Positions 19,040-28,441 of a stretch of 64,000 bases of DNA are shown piece after piece. The stretch is from Bacteroidaceae bacterium (lineage in GTDB: Bacteria; Bacteroidota; Bacteroidia; Bacteroidales; Bacteroidaceae). Location of the stretch: contig JAILDV010000053.1 of NCBI GenBank assembly GCA_024688885.1, forward strand, positions 36,988-100,987, in the 5' to 3' direction. The notes below the pieces were generated by a model. That model was not told the origin of the DNA. It was given only the letters and a program-made list of their open reading frames with translations, and ran no database searches. Both the position numbers and the translations under genes were made by a program. Each line of letters starts with the position of its first letter. Within the stretch, counting starts at the first letter, position 1.

Positions 19040-21196
19040 TTAGATTTTCCGCAAGCGAATCACCCTGCTGGCGAACTGTCCGCCCATCGTCGCTTCGATG
19101 CCCGTCTCCATTAGGAACTTACCCGAGAAAGTCTTGCCTTCAAAGTTGCGCCTTCTTTCCGCCCCCTCAAACTCATTGAGGCGGTAGGTCGCATCAGGGT
19201 CAAGACCTGCCATATGCCAACGGGGAGTTTCCAAACCGATGTAGTTCTCAAACTTATAACAAAAGAACACAGCCTCGTTCTTGTCCTCACTCACAAACAT
19301 CTCACTACAGAAACCCTGATTCTCGTAAGGTGAAAGCAGACGATAGAGGTCACCTTGCTGCACAAGAGGACGAATCTCCTTGTAGAATGCCACTGCCTTC
19401 TTCGCGTAGGCACGCTCCTGCTCATTTAAGTCACTGGGCTTCATCTCCATGCCCAGACGCCCTGTCATCGCCACATCGAAGCGGAACTTCAACGGAATTA
19501 CACGTCCCGTCTGGTGGTTAGGCGAGGCGCTCACGTGCTGAGCCATCGCCATCGGAGGGAAGAAGTGGCTGGTGCCCCATTGAATGAAGAGTCGCTGCTG
19601 GGCATCAGTGTCATCACTTACCCAAAACTCATCGAAATAGGGCAAAGCACCCCAGTTTACACGACCGCCGCCGCTTGAACAGAGCTGAATGACAAGGTCG
19701 GGATGAGCCTTGCGAATACGCTCCAATGCGCTGCGCAATCCCAGATGATAATCCACGAAGAGGTGGCTCTGCTTATCTGCTGTCAGATAGCTGCTACCGA
19801 AGTTCTGCATAGACATGTTGCAGTCCCATTTGATATAGTGCAGCGTCGGGTTCTCCTTCACCAAATTGTCCACGATGCCCACTACAAAGTCCTGCACTTT
19901 AGGGTTCGAGAGATCGAGCACCAGCTGTGTGCCTCCACGCCCTTTCGCCAATTCTCGGGTAGGATGTGCCACCACCCAATCAGGATGCGCCTCAAAGAGT
20001 TCGCTCTTGCTGTTGGTCATTTCGGGTTCTATCCAAATGCCGAACTTCAAACCACGGTTCTCAGCAGCCTTCACCAAGGCAGGAATGCCGTTAGGCAGTT
20101 TTTGTGTATCAGTCACCCAGTCGCCCAAGCCCTGTGTATCATCGGTGCGTCGATACTTACGCCCGAACCAACCATCATCCACAACGAACAATTCACCACC
20201 CAACTCCTTGATGCCATCCATCATCTGTTCGCACACCTCTTGATTCACGTTCATATAGACGCCTTCCCATGAGTTCAGCAAAATCTCGCGCAGAACATGT
20301 CCATTGTGCAGCTGCACGTTGCGGCCCCATCGGTGGAAAGCCCGACTCACGCCACCCTTACCCTCATTGCTGAAGGTCAATGCCAGTTCTGGGGTCGTAA
20401 AGGTTTCGCCAGATTTCAACGTATAGGCTGTATGCAAATCATCAATACCAGCCAAAAGTGTATGTCTGTTCTTGCCACGCGTCTCGATGCGAAGTTTGTA
20501 GTTGCCCGTCCAACAAAGGGCAGCACCCACCACACGCCCACAGTTCTCTTGCGGCTTGCCGTCGAGAGAAATCATGACTTCTGCACGGTCATCCATTGCT
20601 GTGCGCACTCCATCATGATTCACAATGGTTTTCAAGCCAGCCGTCAGCGGCTCTTCAGTCATGCCTGCCTCCTGTCCCCATGCTCCATGAAAATGAGTAA
20701 GCCAGGCACCCTCTTGACGGAACGTCATCACACCGCTGGCATACTGCTCCATCTTGACAGGCTTCTTTTCACCATTGCGAATCACCGACCATGTCACAAT
20801 CACATCGCTCTTATCGTCAGCACGGTAATACAAATCCACAAAAAAATCATACGTCTTGTCTTTCAGCGACACAATTGTTTCATTGCCCCATTGCTGGCAA
20901 CCCGTCACCACCAATTCCGTGGTCATATTACCATCGGCATGCGTCACGCTCAGCGCCGTCTCGTCGAAACTATTGCGACCAAAAGCAGGATAGGCATCTC
21001 CATTCAGACCTGAGGCATCATACACCTCATGCGCATGTTCCGGCTTGATACGAGAACCATAATACTGGATACGTGGCGTCTGGCCCTCGTTCACAGCGAG
21101 CATCAACGTCGTCTTGGGCGTGTTCACAAACACGTCTTTGGCACTGGCAACCTGACACATGGTCAAGGTAAGGACGAAAAGAACTAATTGTCTCAT
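19040..21196 (-). CDS. GH36 alpha-galactosidase
   Basis: LFVVDDGWFGRKYRRTDDTQGLGDWVTDTQKLPNG, GLKFGIWIEPEMTNSKSELFEAHPDW, YIKWDCNMSMQNFGS. Confidence 0.95.
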   Translation of the reverse strand: MRQLVLFVLTLTMCQVASAKDVFVNTPKTTLMLAVNEGQTPRIQYYGSRIKPEHAHEVYDASGLNGDAYPAFGRNSFDETALSVTHADGNMTTELVVTGCQQWGNETIVSLKDKTYDFFVDLYYRADDKSDVIVTWSVIRNGEKKPVKMEQYASGVMTFRQEGAWLTHFHGAWGQEAGMTEEPLTAGLKTIVNHDGVRTAMDDRAEVMISLDGKPQENCGRVVGAALCWTGNYKLRIETRGKNRHTLLAGIDDLHTAYTLKSGETFTTPELALTFSNEGKGGVSRAFHRWGRNVQLHNGHVLREILLNSWEGVYMNVNQEVCEQMMDGIKELGGELFVVDDGWFGRKYRRTDDTQGLGDWVTDTQKLPNGIPALVKAAENRGLKFGIWIEPEMTNSKSELFEAHPDWVVAHPTRELAKGRGGTQLVLDLSNPKVQDFVVGIVDNLVKENPTLHYIKWDCNMSMQNFGSSYLTADKQSHLFVDYHLGLRSALERIRKAHPDLVIQLCSSGGGRVNWGALPYFDEFWVSDDTDAQQRLFIQWGTSHFFPPMAMAQHVSASPNHQTGRVIPLKFRFDVAMTGRLGMEMKPSDLNEQERAYAKKAVAFYKEIRPLVQQGDLYRLLSPYENQGFCSEMFVSEDKNEAVFFCYKFENYIGLETPRWHMAGLDPDATYRLNEFEGAERRRNFEGKTFSGKFLMETGIEATMGGQFASRVIRLRKI

Positions 21197-21272
21197 TGGG
21201 CAAGAATAGTATTTTTGTGAGTGAATAATTGGTATTAACCACAGAATCTCTGCAAGACTCCATTTGTGACTA

Positions 21273-21304
21273 CAAAGTTACGAATAAAAATTCCCCACCA
21301 CCAA
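21273..21304 (-). promoter_or_regulatory. Bacteroidetes-type promoter for the GH36 gene (TTG-N21-TAACTTTG on minus)
   Basis: Plus strand caaagtta 21273-21280, 21-nt spacer, CAA 21302-21304. Confidence 0.5.
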
Positions 21305-21387
21305 AATATCGGGCAAAAATTTACTTTTGTGTAGATTACTTAACTTTGGAAAGTTAAAAATGAAGTGAAAATGGGAGTGAAAGCATT

Positions 21388-21590
21388 TACTCAACGTTCT
21401 GAAGTTATCGCTGCGCTCGAAGTAATCGAAGTTAAAGGAGTTAACGACGATACCTGGCAGTGAGAAAATCATCAGATAAATGTACGATGAGTTTGCCAAC
21501 TGTCAATTGTCAACTAAGCGCAGCGCTCACTTCGGTAACTTCATTTACTTCAAATAAATTAAACTTGCGAACCTTTAGACGGAGTCAATC
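21388..21590 (+). repeat. Mosaic intergenic repeat element (copy C) upstream of the atp operon promoter
   Basis: tgaagttatcgctgcgctcgaagtaatcgaagttaaaggagttaacgacgatacctggcagtgag...tgtcaattgtcaactaagcgcagcgctcacttcggtaacttc. Confidence 0.8.
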
Positions 21591-21608
21591 TTAAATTATC
21601 TAAAAAAA

Positions 21609-21639
21609 TTGTTCGATAATATGATTTTACTTATATTTG
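21609..21639 (+). promoter_or_regulatory. Bacteroidetes-type promoter upstream of atpD (TTG-N20-TATATTTG)
   Basis: TTG 21609-21611, 20-nt spacer, TATATTTG 21632-21639, 25 nt before the ATG. Confidence 0.6.
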
Positions 21640-21654
21640 CATTCGAAAATGTGA

Positions 21655-23175
<1,521 letters not shown>

Positions 23176-23179
23176 GGGT

Positions 23180-23425
23180 ATGCATCTACAAATCATCACA
23201 CCTACAGGCACACAATACGAGGGGGAAGTGAAGCGTTTCCAGTTCACCTCGGCAACGGGACTTATGGAGTTCTTGCCAGGTCATGCACCGATGATAGCGG
23301 AGCTGAAGGAGGGGAGCATTCACACGGAAAGTGAAGCGATCAATTGCGGCAATGGTGTGGTGAGGATTGAGAATGACGAAATAAAAGTGGTATGTGAGCC
23401 AGCCCGTCAGCTGGATGAATCATAA
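23180..23425 (+). CDS. atpC: F1Fo ATP synthase subunit epsilon
   Basis: MHLQIITPTGTQYEGEVKRFQFTSATGLMEFLPGHAPMIAEL; between atpD and atpB. Confidence 0.93.
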   Translation: MHLQIITPTGTQYEGEVKRFQFTSATGLMEFLPGHAPMIAELKEGSIHTESEAINCGNGVVRIENDEIKVVCEPARQLDES

Positions 23426-23429
23426 AGGC

Positions 23430-24434
23430 ATGGTTAAAAGACTGCTTGTATATATAATATGTGCATTGGCTTTCGCCGCACCCATCAGAGCGGAGGAGGA
23501 AGAGCTGGATGTGTCCAAGCTCATCTTCGAGCATTTGGGTGACAGCTACGAGTGGCACATCACGAAGGGGGCAGTCATTCCCCTACCCTGCATTCTCATC
23601 GGAGAGGGGGGCGTGGACGTGTTCATGTCGGACAAGCTGGAGCATGGAGCGACCTATAAGGGATACCATATCGCCGAGGAGGGTGACCATGAGGGAAAGA
23701 TTGTGAATGCAGCTGGTGAACGACCCTTCGACATCAGCATCACAAAGAATGTGCTGGAGCTGTTCATTGTGTGCACCTTGCTTTGTTCTGTGGTGTTAGG
23801 CTTGGCACGATGGTACAGGAAGAATGGCTACAAGAAAGCCCCAGGTGGCTTTGTAGGCATGATGGAGGCAGTCATTGATTTCATAGACAAGGATGTAGCA
23901 AAAGAGAGCATCGGACATGGGTATGAGAAGTTCTCTCCCTATCTGATGACGGTGTTCCTCTTCATCTTGACCAGCAACCTCTTAGGGCTCATTCCCGTCT
24001 TCCCCGGCGGAGCGAACCTGACAGGCAACATCGCTGTGACACTGACGTGTGCTGTCACAGCATTCATCGCCATCAACTGCTTTGCGCCAAAGGGGTACTA
24101 CAAAAGCATCTTCTGGCCAGACGTGCCCATCTTCCTCAAGGCACCGCTGCCCATCATGCCAACCATCGAGTTCATCGGGGTCTTCACAAAACCCTTCTCG
24201 CTGACCGTCCGTCTCTTTGCCAACATCATGGCAGGACACATCATCATCCTCGCTTTGACCAGTGTGGTGTTTGTGACGGCAAAGATGGGCACCGCCATGT
24301 GCGCCTCGATGACGGCTGTGAGCGTCCTTTTCTGCATCTTCATGAATTGCCTCGAACTACTCGTGGCGTTCATCCAAGCATATGTATTCACCATCCTCAC
24401 CGCCAACTTCATAGGATTGGCGCACGATGAATAA
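23430..24434 (+). CDS. atpB: F1Fo ATP synthase subunit a
   Basis: FTKPFSLTVRLFANIMAGHIIILAL and LVAFIQAYVFTILTANFIGLAHDE; start moved to MVKRLLVYIICALAFAAPIRAEE. Confidence 0.97.
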   Translation: MVKRLLVYIICALAFAAPIRAEEEELDVSKLIFEHLGDSYEWHITKGAVIPLPCILIGEGGVDVFMSDKLEHGATYKGYHIAEEGDHEGKIVNAAGERPFDISITKNVLELFIVCTLLCSVVLGLARWYRKNGYKKAPGGFVGMMEAVIDFIDKDVAKESIGHGYEKFSPYLMTVFLFILTSNLLGLIPVFPGGANLTGNIAVTLTCAVTAFIAINCFAPKGYYKSIFWPDVPIFLKAPLPIMPTIEFIGVFTKPFSLTVRLFANIMAGHIIILALTSVVFVTAKMGTAMCASMTAVSVLFCIFMNCLELLVAFIQAYVFTILTANFIGLAHDE

Positions 24435-24460
24435 ATAAACCAAGAACAATAAAACTGTAA

Positions 24461-24730
<270 letters not shown>

Positions 24731-24741
24731 GTTTCAAAAGA

Positions 24742-24800
24742 ACTAGCATTACTAGAAAAGACTAGCATCACTAGAAAAGACTAGTATATCTAGCTAAAAG
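24742..24800 (+). repeat. Three tandem ~19-21 bp units (ACTAGCATTACTAGAAAAG) in the atpE-atpF spacer
   Basis: actagcattactagaaaag / actagcatcactagaaaag / actagtatatctagctaaaag read directly. Confidence 0.9.
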
Positions 24801-24807
24801 AAAAAAG

Positions 24808-25293
24808 ATGAATCCACTCATACCAGACCCGGGGTTGCTCTTCTGGATGGTACTCTCCTTCGGTGTGGTGTTCTTCCTGCTGGCGAAGTTCGGCTTCCCG
24901 GTCATCGTGAAGGCCATCAACGAGCGTAAGGAGTTCATCGAGATGTCGCTCCTCTCTGCCAAGCAAGCCAACGAAAAGTTAGCAAGCATCCAAGCAGAGG
25001 GTGAGAAGTTGTTGGCTGATGCCAAGGCACAACAGAAAGACATCATCGCCAGTGCCATGCAGGAAAAGAAACAGATTGTGCAGGCCGCACAGGACGAAGC
25101 GCAAGCCGCTGCCGACCAAATGATTGAGGAAGCACGGCTGAGCATTCAGGTGGAGAAGGAACGAGCCTTGCAAGACGTGCGGCAAGAGGTGGCAAGCCTC
25201 GCCCTCGACATTGCAGAGAAGGTAATTGGTGAACGGATGAAGGACGATGCCATTCAGAAAAAGGCCATCGAGCAACTCATTGACAAGCTCTGA
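24808..25293 (+). CDS. atpF: F1Fo ATP synthase subunit b
   Basis: N-terminal TM followed by charged coiled coil; operon position. Confidence 0.95.
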   Translation: MNPLIPDPGLLFWMVLSFGVVFFLLAKFGFPVIVKAINERKEFIEMSLLSAKQANEKLASIQAEGEKLLADAKAQQKDIIASAMQEKKQIVQAAQDEAQAAADQMIEEARLSIQVEKERALQDVRQEVASLALDIAEKVIGERMKDDAIQKKAIEQLIDKL

Positions 25294-25336
25294 GCCCGCA
25301 ACTTTCATTTTTCGCCATTCAACTGTCAACTAAAAC

Positions 25337-25885
25337 ATGATGAACGGAAGTATTGCCAAACGGTATGCCACAGCCTTGTACGAAGAGGCGAAGGCGCAGT
25401 TCGTAGATCAACAAATCTATGAACACCTCGGCATGCTCCATACCACCATGAAAGCGGAGCCCGACTTGCAGATGGCGCTCATCAATCCCCGTGTCACGGC
25501 AGAGAAGAAGTACATGCTGCTCCTGTTGGCATCGGGACTTGACCCTGAAGCCGACACGCTATACACACGATTTCTTCGCCTTTTGCTGAAAAACCACCGC
25601 GAGAACCAGTTGCGCATCATCATCTTTGTCTATCGCGACATGTATAGAGAGCATCATGGCATTGACCGCGTGGTGTTTGAAACGGCAGTAGCAGTCGATG
25701 ACACCATCGTTAACCACTTGACCGAGCGTATCAAGGCACATCGGCATCGCGAAGTGGAATGTGTACACAAGGTCAATCCCAACCTCATCGGTGGTTTCCG
25801 GCTCCGCATCGGTGACCGCCACTATGATTATAGTTACAGACATCAACTTGAAAAGATTAGGAAAGAATTATGTCCGACCCCATAA
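25337..25885 (+). CDS. atpH: F1Fo ATP synthase subunit delta
   Basis: [20 protein letters not shown]...[19 protein letters not shown]...[29 protein letters not shown]. Confidence 0.93.
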   Translation: MMNGSIAKRYATALYEEAKAQFVDQQIYEHLGMLHTTMKAEPDLQMALINPRVTAEKKYMLLLLASGLDPEADTLYTRFLRLLLKNHRENQLRIIIFVYRDMYREHHGIDRVVFETAVAVDDTIVNHLTERIKAHRHREVECVHKVNPNLIGGFRLRIGDRHYDYSYRHQLEKIRKELCPTP

Positions 25886-27456
25886 AAGTAAGTGAAGTGA
25901 CAGCGATGCTGCGTCAGCAACTCGCTGACATCGACAACGAAGAGAACACCCTCGGTAACGAAACCGAGGTGGGTACCGTACTGACAGTCAGTGACGGTGT
26001 GGTTCGTGCCTACGGACTCCGCAATGCAGAAGCGGGCGAACTCCTCCAGTTCGACAATGGCATGGAAGCCATCGTGATGAACCTTGAGGAAGACAATGTG
26101 GGCGCCGTGTTGCTCGGTCCTACCGACAATATCGAGGAGGGCGACATCGTGAAACGTACGGGACGCATCGCCTCCATCGCTGTGAGTGAAGGGATGGTGG
26201 GACGTGTGGTTGACACCCTCGGACATCCTATTGACGGACAGGGTGCCATCACGGGAGAGACCTTTGACATGCCACTGGAGCGCAAAGCCCCTGGCGTCAT
26301 CTTCCGTCAACCCGTGAACGAGCCGTTACAGACAGGACTCAAAGCGGTGGACGCCATGATTCCGATTGGCAGAGGACAACGAGAACTCATCATCGGTGAC
26401 CGTCAGACAGGTAAGACAGCCATTGCCATCGACACCATCATCAACCAGCGTGCCAACTACGAGGCTGGGAAACCCGTCTATTGCATCTATGTGGCGATTG
26501 GACAGAAAGGCTCCACCGTTGCCACTATTGTCAACACGCTTCGTCAAAAGGGGGCGATGGACTACACCATCGTCGTGTCCGCCACTGCCAGCGACCCTGC
26601 AGCTATGCAATATTACGCACCATTTGCCGGTGCGGCGATTGGCGAATATTTCCGAGACACAGGACGTCACGCCCTTGTGGTGTATGATGACCTTTCCAAA
26701 CAAGCCGTCGCCTACCGTGAGGTGTCGCTGATTCTGAAACGTCCTTCAGGTCGTGAAGCCTATCCTGGCGACATCTTCTATCTCCACTCCCGTCTGCTCG
26801 AACGATCCGCCAAGATCATTGCCCAACAAGAAGTGGCTGAGCAGATGAATGACTTGCCAGACAGCCTCAAGGGAAAAGTGCGTGGTGGTGGTTCACTCAC
26901 AGCATTACCTATCATTGAGACACAGGCTGGTGATGTGTCGGCATACATCCCCACCAATGTCATCTCCATTACAGATGGACAGATATTCCTCGAGACAGAC
27001 CTCTTCAACCAAGGTGTCCGTCCTGCCATCAACGTCGGCATCTCAGTCTCACGTGTAGGTGGCAACGCCCAATTGAAAGCCATGAAGAAAGTGGCAGGTA
27101 CGTTGAAGATAGATCAGGCCCAGTATCGTGAACTGGAATCTTTCTCCAAGTTTGGCAGCGACATGGATCCTGTCACCGCTTTCACCATTGATAAAGGTCG
27201 CAAGAATGCCCAACTGCTCATTCAAAAGCAGTATCAACCCATGCCCGTGGAGGAGCAGATTGCCATTCTCTATTGTGGCACACACGGATTGTTGCGTGAC
27301 ATCCCTGTTGAGAAGTCACGTGAATTTGAGGCAGCCTTCCTCGATTTGCTTCGCACCACCCATCAAGAGGATGTGCTCACAGCACTTCGTGCAGGCAAGA
27401 TTGATGACAAAATCACCACCATCATCGAACAAACTGCCGCCACCATCAAATTGTAA
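25870..27456 (+). CDS. atpA: F1Fo ATP synthase subunit alpha
   Basis: [27 protein letters not shown]; full length. Start overlaps atpH end by 16 bp. Confidence 0.99.
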   Translation: MSDPIKVSEVTAMLRQQLADIDNEENTLGNETEVGTVLTVSDGVVRAYGLRNAEAGELLQFDNGMEAIVMNLEEDNVGAVLLGPTDNIEEGDIVKRTGRIASIAVSEGMVGRVVDTLGHPIDGQGAITGETFDMPLERKAPGVIFRQPVNEPLQTGLKAVDAMIPIGRGQRELIIGDRQTGKTAIAIDTIINQRANYEAGKPVYCIYVAIGQKGSTVATIVNTLRQKGAMDYTIVVSATASDPAAMQYYAPFAGAAIGEYFRDTGRHALVVYDDLSKQAVAYREVSLILKRPSGREAYPGDIFYLHSRLLERSAKIIAQQEVAEQMNDLPDSLKGKVRGGGSLTALPIIETQAGDVSAYIPTNVISITDGQIFLETDLFNQGVRPAINVGISVSRVGGNAQLKAMKKVAGTLKIDQAQYRELESFSKFGSDMDPVTAFTIDKGRKNAQLLIQKQYQPMPVEEQIAILYCGTHGLLRDIPVEKSREFEAAFLDLLRTTHQEDVLTALRAGKIDDKITTIIEQTAATIKL

Positions 27457-27484
27457 ATTGTAAATAGAATAATTGTAAACCATC

Positions 27485-28441
27485 TTGGCTTCTCTCAAAG
27501 AAATAAAAAGTCGCATCGCGTCTGTCCGCAACACACAGAAAATCACCAGTGCCATGCGCATGGTGGCAAGCGCGAAACTCCATCACACACAAGGTATGAC
27601 GGAGGCATTCCTGCGGTATAAGGATGAACTGGAAAAGACAGTTGACAGTTTACAGTTGACAGTTGACAGTTCCATGCAGACAGATGACAGCTCCATGCAG
27701 ACAGATGACCCACAAGGCGCCAGCCAACTGTCAACTGTCAACTGTCAACTGTCAACTCTCCTAATTCCCATTTCTTCCAATAGCGGACTTTGTGGTGCGT
27801 TCAACAGCAACATTGCTAAAGCCACGATGCAACGTGTTCAGGAGTTAGAAGCACAAGGTAGGCAGGTCCAACTGTTGCCCATCGGTAAGAAGATTGCTCA
27901 TGAACTGAAAAAGACGAATAAAGACTTCAGTACAGACTTTGTGGACATGCTCGACAAGATAGAGAAGAGTAATGCCTATACAGATGTGGAGACTTTAGTA
28001 AGATGTGTGAATGGGCTCTACCAACGTGAGACAATTGATGACGTGGAATTCTTGTACCATCATTTCAAATCAATGGGCACACAAGTTATTCAAGTTGACA
28101 GTTTACAGTTGACAACTGACAATTCCATGCGGACTGATGACACACAAGTCGCCAGCCAACTATCAGCTGTCAACTATCAACTGTCAACTTATCTCACCGA
28201 GCCATCCCGCCAAGAACTGCTTGCCTCTCTTTTCCCTCGTCTGCTCAACGCCAAGGTTTATGGCATCATGCTTGATTCTCTCACCAGTGAGCATGCTGCA
28301 CGAATGTTGGCAATGCAAACAGCAGATGACAATGCCAACGACTTGCTCAAAGAACTGACATTACTTTACAACAAGACCCGTCAACAAAGCATCACCAACG
28401 AACTTATCGATATCATGTCGGGAAAAATTGGTGAACACTAA
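27485..28441 (+). CDS. atpG: F1Fo ATP synthase subunit gamma, TTG start, containing two in-frame palindromic repeat elements
   Basis: ASLKEIKSRIASVRNTQKITSAMRMVASAKL and EHAARMLAMQTADDNANDLLKELTLLYNKTRQQSITNELIDIMSG are canonical gamma termini; codons 53-91 and 204-235 are repeat-derived. Confidence 0.96.
   Translation: MASLKEIKSRIASVRNTQKITSAMRMVASAKLHHTQGMTEAFLRYKDELEKTVDSLQLTVDSSMQTDDSSMQTDDPQGASQLSTVNCQLSTLLIPISSNSGLCGAFNSNIAKATMQRVQELEAQGRQVQLLPIGKKIAHELKKTNKDFSTDFVDMLDKIEKSNAYTDVETLVRCVNGLYQRETIDDVEFLYHHFKSMGTQVIQVDSLQLTTDNSMRTDDTQVASQLSAVNYQLSTYLTEPSRQELLASLFPRLLNAKVYGIMLDSLTSEHAARMLAMQTADDNANDLLKELTLLYNKTRQQSITNELIDIMSGKIGEH
27641..27757 (+). repeat. In-frame palindromic heptamer element, copy 1 inside atpG (117 bp)
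   Basis: gttgacagtttacagttgacagttgacag ... ccaactgtcaactgtcaactgtcaactgtcaact arms; encodes VDSLQLTVDSSMQTDDSSMQTDDPQGASQLSTVNCQLST. Confidence 0.93.
28094..28189 (+). repeat. In-frame palindromic heptamer element, copy 2 inside atpG (96 bp)
   Basis: gttgacagtttacagttgacaactgac ... ccaactatcagctgtcaactatcaactgtcaact; encodes VDSLQLTTDNSMRTDDTQVASQLSAVNYQLST. Confidence 0.93.

Noticed and set aside
27641-28189. atpG as a pseudogene
   Set aside because: Frame is open end to end, both conserved termini are intact, insert lengths are multiples of three and the potential TGA is mutated.
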